Source: an uncultured Pelagibacteraceae bacterium
GTDB lineage: Bacteria > Pseudomonadota > Alphaproteobacteria > Pelagibacterales > Pelagibacteraceae
Length of the DNA: 64,000 bases
NCBI GenBank assembly: GCA_902592675.1
Contig: CACJFJ010000003.1
Location: 59,906 to 123,905, forward strand
Reading direction: 5' to 3'
The notes under the pieces are model-generated. The model was not told where the DNA came from and ran no database searches. It saw only the letters and a program-made list of their open reading frames with translations. Within the stretch, counting starts at the first letter, position 1, and every line of letters starts with the position of its first letter. This document shows positions 42,050 through 55,261 of this stretch, piece by piece. Made by a program: the position numbers and the translations under genes.

Positions 42050-43459
42050 ATGAAAAAAATAAAGATTATATCAGTCGCAATTATACTTATTTTAGGTGCC
42101 TCAATAAACTCCAATTCATCAACTGTTCCAAGCTCTTTTGCAGATTTGGCAGAAAAATTGATGCCATCAGTTGTAAACATCTCAACAACACAAACAGTAG
42201 TTACAAGAAGTAACCCATTTCCAAATTTCCAATTTCCACCAGGTTCACCTTTTGAAGATATGTTTAAGGAATTTGGAACTCCTCAAGAAAGACAATCCTC
42301 AGCACTTGGTTCAGGATTTATAATTGATGCTGAAGGAATAGTGGTAACTAATAATCATGTTATACAAGATGCAGATGATATAATTGTAAGGGTAGATGGT
42401 GACAAAGAGTATAAAGCAAAAGTTTTAGGCGCTGATCCTTTATCAGACATCGCAGTATTAAAGCTAGAAACTAAGGAAAAATTTTTGCCAGTGAAATTTG
42501 GTGACTCCGATAAAGCGAGAATTGGAGACTGGGTTATTGCAATCGGAAATCCTTTTGGTTTAGGTGGTACAGTAACCTCGGGTATTATTTCAGCGAGAAA
42601 TAGATCGATAGGTTTAACTAGGTATGAAGATTATATTCAAACAGATGCATCAATAAATTCTGGAAATTCAGGTGGTCCGCTTTTTGATATGAACGGAGAT
42701 GTAATAGGTATCAATACAGCTATCCTAGGAAGAAACGGATCAATAGGAATTGGATTTTCAATTCCCTCAAATAGCGCAAAAATTGTAATCGATCAGCTTA
42801 TAAAGTTTGGAGAAACAAAAAGGGGTTGGTTGGGAGTAAGAATTCAAGATGTTACTAAAGAAATAGCAGAGGTAGAAAACTTAGATAAACCAAGAGGAGC
42901 GTTAGTTGCAAGTGTCGCTCAAAATAGCCCATCAGATAAAGCCGGAGTAAAAGCAGGAGATATTATATTAGAATTTGATGGGGAAAAAATAAAAGAGATG
43001 AAAGAACTACCATTGATTGTTGCAAGAACAGAAGTTGGAAAAAAAGTAAAAGTTAAAATTTGGAGAAATAAAAAAGAAATTGAAAAAATAATTATTTTAG
43101 GAAGATTAGAAACTTCAGAAGAATTTAAAGTAAGTGAAAAAAAATCTGTTCCAGAACAATCTAAAGTCGAAAAATTAAGAATTACTGTAAGAGAACTTAC
43201 TAAAGAAGATATCAAATCAAGAAATTTACCAAATCAAACAACAGGGGTAATTATTACAAACATAGAGAACAATAGCCCTCTTATGAATTCTATTGAGCTG
43301 AACAGTATTATTATAGAAGCTCAAAAAAAGAAAATAAGAAATGTGAATGACTTAAATCAAGTTGTAAATCAGGTTTTAAACACAAATCAAAAAACAATCT
43401 TGTTGGTTGTTTATAATAGCCAGAATCAAAGAAGATATATTGGAATTAAATTAAATTAA
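42050..43459 (+). CDS. DegP/DegQ-family periplasmic serine protease
   Basis: Trypsin-like ITNNHV/DIAVLK/SGNSGGPLF and two PDZ domains. Confidence 0.95.
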   Translation: MKKIKIISVAIILILGASINSNSSTVPSSFADLAEKLMPSVVNISTTQTVVTRSNPFPNFQFPPGSPFEDMFKEFGTPQERQSSALGSGFIIDAEGIVVTNNHVIQDADDIIVRVDGDKEYKAKVLGADPLSDIAVLKLETKEKFLPVKFGDSDKARIGDWVIAIGNPFGLGGTVTSGIISARNRSIGLTRYEDYIQTDASINSGNSGGPLFDMNGDVIGINTAILGRNGSIGIGFSIPSNSAKIVIDQLIKFGETKRGWLGVRIQDVTKEIAEVENLDKPRGALVASVAQNSPSDKAGVKAGDIILEFDGEKIKEMKELPLIVARTEVGKKVKVKIWRNKKEIEKIIILGRLETSEEFKVSEKKSVPEQSKVEKLRITVRELTKEDIKSRNLPNQTTGVIITNIENNSPLMNSIELNSIIIEAQKKKIRNVNDLNQVVNQVLNTNQKTILLVVYNSQNQRRYIGIKLN

Positions 43460-43462
43460 GAT

Positions 43463-44374
43463 ATGCAGGATTTAAGATCCAAGATTATTCTAATTTATGG
43501 ACCTACTGCATCTGGAAAATCCTTATTTGCAATAAAATTAGCAAAAAAAATTAATGGAGAAATTGTTAATGCAGATAGTATGCAAGTTTATAAAGAACTA
43601 AAGATTATTTCAGCTAGACCTCTTCCAAAAAATTATAAAGGAATTAAACATCATTTATATGGATTCAAAAGTGTTAAAAAAAATTTTTCAACAGGAGATT
43701 GGTTATATTTAGTAAAAAAAAAAATTTTAGAAATAAAAAAAAGAAAAAAAACTCCAATACTTGTTGGTGGGACAGGTTTATATTTTAAAGCAATTACAGA
43801 AGGTTTAGTCAAAATACCAAATATTCCTGAAAGATTTAGAAAAAATGTACGCTCATTACACAAAAAAGTTGGCAATAAAAAATTTTTTTTAAAATTGGCT
43901 AAGTTGGATCATCTTGCTAAAACTTATATTAACCCTTCAGACACCCAAAGAATAATAAGAGCATACGAAGTCAAATTATATACTAAAAAATCTATATATG
44001 ATTGGTTTAAAAAAACTAAGTCAGATTTTGAAAATAGAGATTTTTACAAAATTCTTATTGATTATCCTAGAGATGAATTGATCAAACGTATAAATTATCG
44101 AACTAAGAATATGATTAAAGATGGAGCGATTTCAGAGGTTAAGAGATTAATTAAACTCAAACTTCCAAAAAATAAGACTTCCATTAAAGCTATTGGGATT
44201 GAGGAAATTAGTAGCTTCCTCAATAAAAAAATACAAATACCTGAGGTAATTGAAAAAATATCAATAAAGACAAGACAATACGCCAAAAGACAGACCACTT
44301 GGGGAAGAGGCAATATGATTTCATGGAACAAATTAAAGTCAGACAGCCTAGAAAAATTTTTAAAAAAAATTTAG
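43463..44374 (+). CDS. miaA: tRNA dimethylallyltransferase
   Basis: IYGPTASGKSLFAIKLA, NADSMQVYKEL, ILVGGTGLYFKA. Confidence 0.95.
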   Translation: MQDLRSKIILIYGPTASGKSLFAIKLAKKINGEIVNADSMQVYKELKIISARPLPKNYKGIKHHLYGFKSVKKNFSTGDWLYLVKKKILEIKKRKKTPILVGGTGLYFKAITEGLVKIPNIPERFRKNVRSLHKKVGNKKFFLKLAKLDHLAKTYINPSDTQRIIRAYEVKLYTKKSIYDWFKKTKSDFENRDFYKILIDYPRDELIKRINYRTKNMIKDGAISEVKRLIKLKLPKNKTSIKAIGIEEISSFLNKKIQIPEVIEKISIKTRQYAKRQTTWGRGNMISWNKLKSDSLEKFLKKI

Positions 44375-44395
44375 ATATCACGTAGTTAGCCTTGA

Positions 44396-44423
44396 CCAAT
44401 TAGCACAACTTCAGCTAGATTGG
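44396..44423 (+). promoter_or_regulatory. Candidate RNA hairpin in the ilvB 5' leader
   Basis: CCAATTAGC-acaacttca-GCTA(G)ATTGG ending 4 nt before the ATG at 44428. Confidence 0.5.
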
Positions 44424-44427
44424 ACGA

Positions 44428-46194
44428 ATGCCAAAATTATATTCAGGAGCCGAGATTGTATTTAAATGTCTTAAGGATCAAGATGTCGAATTTATCTTTG
44501 GATATCCTGGTGGAGCAGTCTTACCGATTTATGATGAATTAAAAAATCATTCAACAATAAAACATATTCTGGTTAGACATGAGCAAGGAGCAGGTCATGC
44601 TGCTGAGGGTTATGCTAGATCATCTGGAAAACCGGGAGTTGTGTTGGTTACATCAGGACCTGGTGCAACAAATGTTGTAACAGCTTTAACAGATGCTTAT
44701 ATGGACTCTGTACCTTTAGTATGTATTTCAGGACAAGTCCCAACTCATTTAATTGGAACTGATGCTTTTCAAGAATGCGATACCACTGGAATAACAAGAC
44801 CATGTACGAAACATAATTGGTTAGTCAAAGATATCAAAGATTTATCAAAAACTGTTCACGAAGCTTTTAAAGTTGCTACAACTGGAAGACCAGGACCAGT
44901 TTTAGTTGATATTCCCAAAGATATTCAATTTGCAAAAACTAGTTACTCAAAACCTAATAATGAAAAAAAACTTAATGGAAAATCATTAAATTACTTTTCT
45001 CAAAAAAATATTGATGAGTTAATTGATTTAATGAATAATTCAAAAAAACCTATTATTTACTCTGGTGGTGGTGTGATTAATTCTGGTCCAGAAGCAAGTG
45101 AGGTTTTAAGAGAACTTGTGAACCTAACTGGTTTTCCAATTACATCAACTCTTCAAGGTTTAGGTGCATATCCTGGAGATGATAATCAATTTTTAGGAAT
45201 GCTAGGTATGCACGGAACTTATGAGGCAAACAACGCAATGCATGATTGTGACTTATTAATAAATATTGGAGCAAGATTTGATGATAGGATAACAGGTAAG
45301 ATAGATGAGTTTTCACCTAAATCGAAGAAAATTCATATTGACATCGATCCTTCATCTATCAATAAAATAATCAAAGTTGATTTAGCGTTGGTTGGTGATG
45401 TCAAAGATGTTCTTAAAGGAATTAATAAAACTTTAAAGAAAAAAAATATTGATCTAAAAAAATCAAATAAACAAAAAATATCTAAGTGGTGGGAACAAAT
45501 ACAAAAATGGAGAAGCAAAAATTCCTTAAATTTTAATAATAGTGATGAAACTATTAAGCCTCAACATGCTGTACAAAGACTTTATGAACTAACAAAAAAT
45601 AAAGATGTATTCATTACTACTGAGGTTGGACAACATCAGATGTGGGCTGCTCAACATTATAAGTTTAATAAACCCAATCGATGGATGACCTCTGGTGGTT
45701 TAGGCACAATGGGTTATGGCCTACCAGCGGCAGTTGGTGTACAAATTGCTCATCCAAAAAAATTAGTTATTGATATTGCTGGTGAGGCTTCCGTTTTAAT
45801 GACTATGCAAGAAATGTCTACAGCAGTTCAATATAATTTACCAATAAAAATTTTTATTTTAAACAATCAATACATGGGAATGGTCAGACAATGGCAAGAA
45901 TTACTGCATGAAAAAAATTATTCTGAAAGTTACTCTGAGGCTCTACCAGATTTTATTAAATTGGCAGAAGCTTATGGGTGTAAAGGTATAATTGCTGAAA
46001 AACCTGATGAACTTGACGAAAAAATAAAAGAGATGGTGCAATTTGATGGTCCTGTAATTTTTGATTGCAGAGTTGATCCTAATGAGAATTGTTTTCCAAT
46101 GATACCCTCAGGAAAACCTCATAATCAAATGATTTTAGGTCCATCAGAGAAAGAGGAAAATAAAATTACAGGTAAAGGTAAAGCTTTAGTTTAA
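44428..46194 (+). CDS. ilvB: Acetolactate synthase large subunit
   Basis: FGYPGGAVLPIYDEL, RHEQGAGHAAEGYARSSGKPGVVLVTSGPGATN; ThDP domain. Confidence 0.97.
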   Translation: MPKLYSGAEIVFKCLKDQDVEFIFGYPGGAVLPIYDELKNHSTIKHILVRHEQGAGHAAEGYARSSGKPGVVLVTSGPGATNVVTALTDAYMDSVPLVCISGQVPTHLIGTDAFQECDTTGITRPCTKHNWLVKDIKDLSKTVHEAFKVATTGRPGPVLVDIPKDIQFAKTSYSKPNNEKKLNGKSLNYFSQKNIDELIDLMNNSKKPIIYSGGGVINSGPEASEVLRELVNLTGFPITSTLQGLGAYPGDDNQFLGMLGMHGTYEANNAMHDCDLLINIGARFDDRITGKIDEFSPKSKKIHIDIDPSSINKIIKVDLALVGDVKDVLKGINKTLKKKNIDLKKSNKQKISKWWEQIQKWRSKNSLNFNNSDETIKPQHAVQRLYELTKNKDVFITTEVGQHQMWAAQHYKFNKPNRWMTSGGLGTMGYGLPAAVGVQIAHPKKLVIDIAGEASVLMTMQEMSTAVQYNLPIKIFILNNQYMGMVRQWQELLHEKNYSESYSEALPDFIKLAEAYGCKGIIAEKPDELDEKIKEMVQFDGPVIFDCRVDPNENCFPMIPSGKPHNQMILGPSEKEENKITGKGKALV

Positions 46195-46196
46195 TT

Positions 46197-47781
<1,585 letters not shown>

Positions 47782-47862
47782 ATTTAACATCCATATTGGG
47801 CCAAAATTACTAAATTATTTTGCAATCTACACTAGAGGTTGTATATTTCTAAAAAAATTTTT

Positions 47863-49440
47863 ATGTCAAAAAAAGAGAAAGTATTTATTTTCGATACAAC
47901 AATGAGAGACGGAGAACAATCTCCAGGTGCCTCAATGAGTGTTGAAGAAAAAATTCAAATCTCGAGAGTTTTTGATGAGATGGGGATTGATATCATTGAA
48001 GCTGGTTTTCCAATATCATCACCAGGAGATTTTGAGGCTGTAAGTGCAATAAGCAAAAGTGTTAAAAACTCTATCCCATGTGGACTAGCCAGGGCAACAA
48101 AAAAAGATATCGATGCTTGCTATGAATCTTTAAAATATGCAAAAAGATTTCGTATCCATACTTTTATTTCAACGAGTCCAGTTCACATGAAACATAAGCT
48201 AAATATGACAGATGAACAGGTGCTTGGGGCAATTAAAGAGAGTGTGACTTATGCAAAAAAATTTACAGAAGATGTCGAGTGGTCATGTGAGGATGGAACA
48301 AGAACAAATTTAGATTTTATGTATAAAACAATTGAATTAGCAATAAAATGTGGAGCAACAACTATTAATATTCCTGATACAGTTGGTTATTCTATTCCAG
48401 AAGAGTTTGCAAAAACTATCACATCAATCAAAAATAATGTTCCAAATATAGATAAAGCTATTATTTCAGCACATTGCCATAATGATCTTGGACTAGCAGT
48501 TGCTAATGCTCTATCAGGATTATCCGCAGGTGTAAGACAAATTGAATGTACAATCAATGGAATTGGAGAACGCGCAGGAAACGCAGCTTTAGAGGAAATT
48601 GTAATGGCGATCAAAACTAGAGATGACTTACTTCCATATGAGACTGGAATTAAAACTGAGTTAATAAGCAAGGCATCAAAAATAGTTTCAAATGCTACAG
48701 GTTTTCCTGTTCAATTTAATAAAGCGATAGTTGGAAAAAATGCTTTTGCTCATGAGTCTGGAATCCATCAAGATGGTATGCTTAAAAATAGGGAGACCTA
48801 TGAAATAATGACACCTGAAAGCGTTGGAGTAAAAAAAACATCTTTAGTGATGGGAAAACACTCTGGTAGGCATGCTTTTAAAGATAAATTAAGTGATTTG
48901 GGTTATACAGATGTTACTGATGATGTGGTTCAAGCAGCCTTTGGTAAATTTAAAATTTTAGCAGATAAAAAAAAACATATATATGATGAAGATATTGTAG
49001 CTTTAGTTGATGATAGTTTGATTATTGATAATAAAATAAATGCTATCAACTTAAAAAGCCTAAAAGTATTTGCAGGGACCGGTGAACCACAAAGAGCTGA
49101 TATGACTTTAGATGTGTTTGGTGATATAAAAACGACTACACAGACAGGCGATGGACCAGTAGATGCAATATTTAAATGTATCAAAGACCTATATCCTCAT
49201 GATGTCAAATTATCATTATATCAAGTTCATGCTGTAACTGAAGGTACAGACGCTCAAGCAACTGTAAGTGTAAAAATCGAGGAAAATGATAGAACAACCG
49301 TAGGTCAATCAGCAGATACAGATACTTTAGTTGCATCGGCTAATGCGTATTTAAATGCATTAAATAAGATGCTGATTAAAAGAGAAAAGAAATCTTTATA
49401 TAAGAATATTGAACATAAAAAGATAAAAGGAGGAGTTTAA
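47863..49440 (+). CDS. leuA: 2-isopropylmalate synthase or related LeuA/CimA family enzyme (start moved from 47839)
   Basis: FDTTMRDGEQSPGASMS, HCHNDLGLAVANALSG, HESGIHQDGMLKN, C-terminal regulatory domain. Confidence 0.9.
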   Translation: MSKKEKVFIFDTTMRDGEQSPGASMSVEEKIQISRVFDEMGIDIIEAGFPISSPGDFEAVSAISKSVKNSIPCGLARATKKDIDACYESLKYAKRFRIHTFISTSPVHMKHKLNMTDEQVLGAIKESVTYAKKFTEDVEWSCEDGTRTNLDFMYKTIELAIKCGATTINIPDTVGYSIPEEFAKTITSIKNNVPNIDKAIISAHCHNDLGLAVANALSGLSAGVRQIECTINGIGERAGNAALEEIVMAIKTRDDLLPYETGIKTELISKASKIVSNATGFPVQFNKAIVGKNAFAHESGIHQDGMLKNRETYEIMTPESVGVKKTSLVMGKHSGRHAFKDKLSDLGYTDVTDDVVQAAFGKFKILADKKKHIYDEDIVALVDDSLIIDNKINAINLKSLKVFAGTGEPQRADMTLDVFGDIKTTTQTGDGPVDAIFKCIKDLYPHDVKLSLYQVHAVTEGTDAQATVSVKIEENDRTTVGQSADTDTLVASANAYLNALNKMLIKREKKSLYKNIEHKKIKGGV

Positions 49441-50475
<1,035 letters not shown>

Positions 50476-50480
50476 GAGCA

Positions 50481-51710
50481 ATGGCATCAAGCAGAGATGA
50501 TTTCATAATAGCAATTAGATCTGCTTTTTTAAAAAAAAGTACCCAACAAAAATTTTCATTGCTTACTTTGGTATTTTTATCTATTTTTATAATTATATTA
50601 TCCAGTTTAGATTTAAAAGTTATAAGGTTTTTAAAAATAGGAATAAGCGAGGTTGTTTATAGATCCTCTTTTGTAGTATCTATTCCTGAAAATTTACTAA
50701 AAAGTACAGTTTATGAAATAAGCGAGTATAGCACTTTCTTTAAAGATTATAAAAAAACAAAAGAAGAGTTAGATGAATTAAAATCTAATTCAGTATCAAG
50801 TGAAATTATTCAATTTGAAAATAAAGAGTTAAAAGAATTAATTAATGATTACGTTTCAAGTTCAAATAAGATTCTTGCTAAAATTATTGTTGATCACGAC
50901 AGCCCTTTTCTAAAAAGTATTATAATTAACAAAGGTAGTAAGGATAATATAAAAATAGGTACAAACATATATGACCAGGCTTATTTAGTTGGAAGAGTAA
51001 TTGAAGTAAATTATAAAACCTCAAGAGTCTTACTTCTATCAGATCTAAATTCTAACGTTCCAGTTACAATTGCTCCTCAAAATATACAAGCTATAATTAC
51101 TGGAGCAGGAGATAATTTTGGATCAATAAGATATATTAAGGATAGTTTTCCTGAAAATTTTAGAGATGAAAGCATAGCATACACATCTGGAACAGGGGCA
51201 ATTTTCAAAAGCGGTATACCGATTGGAAAAATAATATTAGATGACGAAGTAACTGACGGAAAATTGAAAGTAAGATTTTATAGTGACTTTTCTCAACTCA
51301 AGTATGTTTTTGCTGAGGTTATTGTTAAAGAAGAAATAGATAGCATAAAAAAGACATCAAATAATAATGAAAATAATGAAATAAAACCAATCGACGCAAA
51401 AATAAAAATACTAGAGGATGAGTTAAATATTTTCGAACAAACAAATACTAAATTTAGAGAAGAAAATGAAAATTTAAAAACTCAAATCAATAGTCTAAAT
51501 GAACAGATTTCAACTTTTGAAGAAAAAATAACTTCTCAAAAAAAAGAAATTAATCAATTTGACATTGATAAAAAAGAGCTCAAATTTTTGAGACTTAACT
51601 TAGAGCATGGTCATAAATGTAGAAAATCCTTTTTTAATAGCAAAGGTTTTTCTGTTGGATCCAAAGAATACAAAGAATGTGTATTAACTAAAGGTAGAGA
51701 AAATGGCTAA
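50481..51710 (+). CDS. mreC: Rod shape-determining protein MreC
   Basis: Position between mreB and mreD; MreC core VGRVIEVNYKTSRVLLLSDLNSNVPVTI. Confidence 0.92.
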   Translation: MASSRDDFIIAIRSAFLKKSTQQKFSLLTLVFLSIFIIILSSLDLKVIRFLKIGISEVVYRSSFVVSIPENLLKSTVYEISEYSTFFKDYKKTKEELDELKSNSVSSEIIQFENKELKELINDYVSSSNKILAKIIVDHDSPFLKSIIINKGSKDNIKIGTNIYDQAYLVGRVIEVNYKTSRVLLLSDLNSNVPVTIAPQNIQAIITGAGDNFGSIRYIKDSFPENFRDESIAYTSGTGAIFKSGIPIGKIILDDEVTDGKLKVRFYSDFSQLKYVFAEVIVKEEIDSIKKTSNNNENNEIKPIDAKIKILEDELNIFEQTNTKFREENENLKTQINSLNEQISTFEEKITSQKKEINQFDIDKKELKFLRLNLEHGHKCRKSFFNSKGFSVGSKEYKECVLTKGRENG

Positions 51711-52209
51711 ATTAACCACCAAAGGCACATTCTCAAAATTATATTCTTGGTTTCCCATAATATTATTATTTATTTCTGTATTAAATGAGTTTGATTTTAA
51801 TTATTTAAATTTAGATTTTTTTTCATTTAATTTTCCTTTTATTTTAATTTTTTTCTTTACTTTAAAAGATTTTAAACATTTTGATTTTTTTCTGGTATTT
51901 TTAGCGGGACTTATAAATGATACAGTTGTTGGTTTGCCATTGGGCATCAGCAGTTTATCCTATACATTGATATGTATAGCCACATCTTACTTTAGAAATA
52001 TTACTATAAGACCAAATTTAATCAAAGATTGGTTTTATTTTTTATTAGTTGTTTGTTTATTAAATTCGATTAATTTTACAATTCTAAATCTATTTTTTTC
52101 ATACAATCTCGTTTTAATGAGCTATTTAGTAAATACCTTTTTTACATTTATATTTTATATAATTTTTGTTTACTTTTTTAAATATTATTTGAAGGGTGCA
52201 AATGATTAA
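51703..52209 (+). CDS. mreD: Rod shape-determining protein MreD
   Basis: Polytopic 168-aa membrane protein; FLAGLINDTVVGLPLGISSLSY. Confidence 0.88.
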   Translation: MAKLTTKGTFSKLYSWFPIILLFISVLNEFDFNYLNLDFFSFNFPFILIFFFTLKDFKHFDFFLVFLAGLINDTVVGLPLGISSLSYTLICIATSYFRNITIRPNLIKDWFYFLLVVCLLNSINFTILNLFFSYNLVLMSYLVNTFFTFIFYIIFVYFFKYYLKGAND

Positions 52210-54082
52210 TTCCTCTAGTGACAATGTAAAAAAACTTAATTTAATTAATCGAAGAATGTTTTTGACTGGTTCACTAAAATTTTTAGTAATGATTGGACTT
52301 GTAAGTAGGCTATTTTTTTTACAAGTAAAAGAAAATAAAAAGTATTTAACTCTATCAGATAAAAATAGAATTAGAGAATGGAAATTAGCTCCTGTTAGAG
52401 GAGAGTTTGAAGATTATTTTGGAAACGTTATTGCAGGAAATTTTGAAGCTTATCAACTCCATATTATACCTGAAGAAGTTGAAGATTTCAGATACGTTAT
52501 TTTTAGATTAAAAGATCTTCTAGAACTATCTGATAAAGAATTTAAGAAGATTTTAAAAAGAAAGAATGAAATTAAACCTTGGGAGACATTAATTGTCTCT
52601 GATAATTTAAGTTGGAAGAAATTTTCAAAAATAAATAATCATCTTTATGATTTAAATGGTGTAAAACCTGTAATCTCAATATCAAGGAATTATCCATTTG
52701 GTGAAAATTTTACCCATGTATTGGGATATGTTAGTCAAGCTAATGAAAATGACGTAGAGTCAAACGAGAGAATAAAGAAAAATTTTGTCCCTGGTCTTAA
52801 AATTGGAAAAGTTGGACTAGAAAAGTCTTTTGAAAATGAATTAATAGGAACAAACGATATTGAAAGATATGAAGTTAATGCCTATGGAAGAAGAATAAGT
52901 CAATTAGAATTTCAAAAAGGTGAAAAAGGTCAAACAGTAAGATTAACTTTAGACACCAAAGTACAACAACAGTGTAATGAACTTTTAAAAGATCAGGCAG
53001 GGTCTATTTGTGTAATGGATATTTATACTGGAGAAATAATAGCAATGCATTCATCTCCATCATTTGATCCAAACTTATTTGTGTTTGGTATAAGTAAAGA
53101 TGATTGGCAAATTATTCGAAATGATCCCATGAAACCATTAGTAAATAAAACTCTACAAGGGAATTATTCTCCAGGATCGACAATTAAACCCATCGTTGCC
53201 CTTTCAGCTTTAGAAAATGGAGTCATAAATACTAATTTTACTGTAAATTGTAGAGGGCACAAGTACCCATTAGAATTGTATGGTCAAACTTATCATTGTT
53301 GGAAAAAAGAAGGGCATGGATTTATGAACCTTAGAAATGCAATGAAGCAATCTTGTGACACATATTTTTATGAAGTTGCTAGAAAACTTGGTGTGGATAA
53401 ACTTAGCGAAACAGCCAAAAAATTTGGTTTAGGAGAAAAAGTTTTTGGAGGTCTTTTCGATATTGAAAAAAGTGGCTTAGTGCCTAACACTCAATGGAAA
53501 AAAAATGCTCTAGGCAAAGGGTGGTTGCTTGGTGAAACAATTATCACAGGAATAGGACAAGGATATATTCAAACAACACCTGTGCAATTATGTTTAATGA
53601 CAGCACAAATTGCTAATGGAGGATATAAAATTTACCCAAAAATCGTAGATGGAGATAAGAAGATAGCTCCAATTGACAAATTTATGCCTCTATATACAAA
53701 TTCTAAGAATATCAAAATTGTTCAAGATGCAATGTTTGCTTCTACTAATGAAGTAAGAGGTACTTCTTATAAATCTAGAATTAATGATTTAAAGTATCAA
53801 TTTGCTGGAAAAACTGGAACAGCTCAAGTAAAAAAGATTACTGAAAAAGATCGTGAATTAGATTTAAAAACTTTTGAAATTCCCTATGATGAAAGAGACC
53901 ATGCTCTTTATATAGCATACGGTCCATATAAAAATCCAAGATATGCTCTTAGCATAATTGTTGAACATGGAGGTAGTGGAAGTGCTACGGCTGCACCGAT
54001 GGCAAAGAAATTATTTAAAACTGTAATTGACCGTCATTTATTAAGAAGCAATACTAATGATAAAAAATATTTAGATGTATAA
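52196..54082 (+). CDS. mrdA: Penicillin-binding protein 2
   Basis: GNYSPGSTIKPIVALSAL (SxxK), KTGTAQVK (KTG). Confidence 0.96.
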   Translation: MQMINSSSDNVKKLNLINRRMFLTGSLKFLVMIGLVSRLFFLQVKENKKYLTLSDKNRIREWKLAPVRGEFEDYFGNVIAGNFEAYQLHIIPEEVEDFRYVIFRLKDLLELSDKEFKKILKRKNEIKPWETLIVSDNLSWKKFSKINNHLYDLNGVKPVISISRNYPFGENFTHVLGYVSQANENDVESNERIKKNFVPGLKIGKVGLEKSFENELIGTNDIERYEVNAYGRRISQLEFQKGEKGQTVRLTLDTKVQQQCNELLKDQAGSICVMDIYTGEIIAMHSSPSFDPNLFVFGISKDDWQIIRNDPMKPLVNKTLQGNYSPGSTIKPIVALSALENGVINTNFTVNCRGHKYPLELYGQTYHCWKKEGHGFMNLRNAMKQSCDTYFYEVARKLGVDKLSETAKKFGLGEKVFGGLFDIEKSGLVPNTQWKKNALGKGWLLGETIITGIGQGYIQTTPVQLCLMTAQIANGGYKIYPKIVDGDKKIAPIDKFMPLYTNSKNIKIVQDAMFASTNEVRGTSYKSRINDLKYQFAGKTGTAQVKKITEKDRELDLKTFEIPYDERDHALYIAYGPYKNPRYALSIIVEHGGSGSATAAPMAKKLFKTVIDRHLLRSNTNDKKYLDV

Positions 54083-55211
54083 AATGTATCAACATACTCG
54101 TTTGACAAATAATACTTTTGGTTTTTTTCAAAAATTTAGAAATTTTGATTATATTTTACTTGCTTGTATTCTAGCACTTGGTTTCATAAGTCTTACAACA
54201 ATGTATTCTACAGATGGTGGAAAAATTCTATTTCACACAAAAAGCCATTTCACAAAATTAGTAGTTTTTACTTTAATGATGTTAATTTTCTCTTTTGTTA
54301 ATATTAAATTTTGGTTTTCAATTGGATATTTATCTTACATTTTAGTTGTTGGCTTACTAATTTGGACTTATTTATTCGGAATAACTTCCTCAGGCTCACA
54401 AAGATGGATTAATTTATATTTCATAAATTTACAACCCTCAGAATTAATGAAAATTTTTATAATTTTATGTTTAGCTAAATATTTTCACAGGATGAAATTA
54501 GAAAATGTAAATTCCATATACACAATTTTAACCTCTTTAATCATAATAATATTACCTATGGGCCTAGTAATTGTTCAACCAGATCTTGGGACTGCACTTT
54601 TAATTGCAATAAGTGGAATTGCTGTCTTATGGTTTGCGGGAATTAATCATAAATATTTTATCTATACAATGCTGGGGTTCGTAATTGCATTACCTTTTAT
54701 AATTGCATTTCTTAAACCATATCAAAAATTAAGAGTTTTAACTTTCTTAAACCCAGATAGGGATCCTTTAGGTGCTGGTTATCAAATTATTCAATCAAAA
54801 ATTGCAGTAGGATCAGGAGGAATCTTCGGTAAAGGTTTTTTAAAAGGAACTCAAAGTTACCTAGAATTTTTACCTGAAAAGCATACTGACTTCATATTCA
54901 CTTTATTTTCTGAAGAGTTTGGTTTTGTTGGTTCGGCTATACTTTTAATTATCTATGCAGTCACAATCTATAGAATCGTTTCTGTAGGAGCTTCGTCAAG
55001 AAGTTATTTTGCTAAAATTTTTTGTTATAGTTTTGCTGCTGCTATTTTTGTTTTTATTGCAATAAATATGAGCATGGTTTTAGGTTTATTGCCTATTGTT
55101 GGATCACCATTACCAATTATGTCCTATGGAGGTTCATCAATGTTAGCAACTATGATAGGTTTTGGGATAGTAATGAGCGCCAAAGTTCATAATCAGCAAT
55201 CAATAGCCTAA
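54075..55211 (+). CDS. rodA: SEDS family protein RodA
   Basis: FINLQPSELMKI, VQPDLGTALLI, LPEKHTDFIFTLFSEEFGF. Confidence 0.96.
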   Translation: MYKMYQHTRLTNNTFGFFQKFRNFDYILLACILALGFISLTTMYSTDGGKILFHTKSHFTKLVVFTLMMLIFSFVNIKFWFSIGYLSYILVVGLLIWTYLFGITSSGSQRWINLYFINLQPSELMKIFIILCLAKYFHRMKLENVNSIYTILTSLIIIILPMGLVIVQPDLGTALLIAISGIAVLWFAGINHKYFIYTMLGFVIALPFIIAFLKPYQKLRVLTFLNPDRDPLGAGYQIIQSKIAVGSGGIFGKGFLKGTQSYLEFLPEKHTDFIFTLFSEEFGFVGSAILLIIYAVTIYRIVSVGASSRSYFAKIFCYSFAAAIFVFIAINMSMVLGLLPIVGSPLPIMSYGGSSMLATMIGFGIVMSAKVHNQQSIA

Positions 55212-55261
55212 GTATAATTTGTCGCTTAAATTATTTTAAATTTAGATTATATAATTATAAA

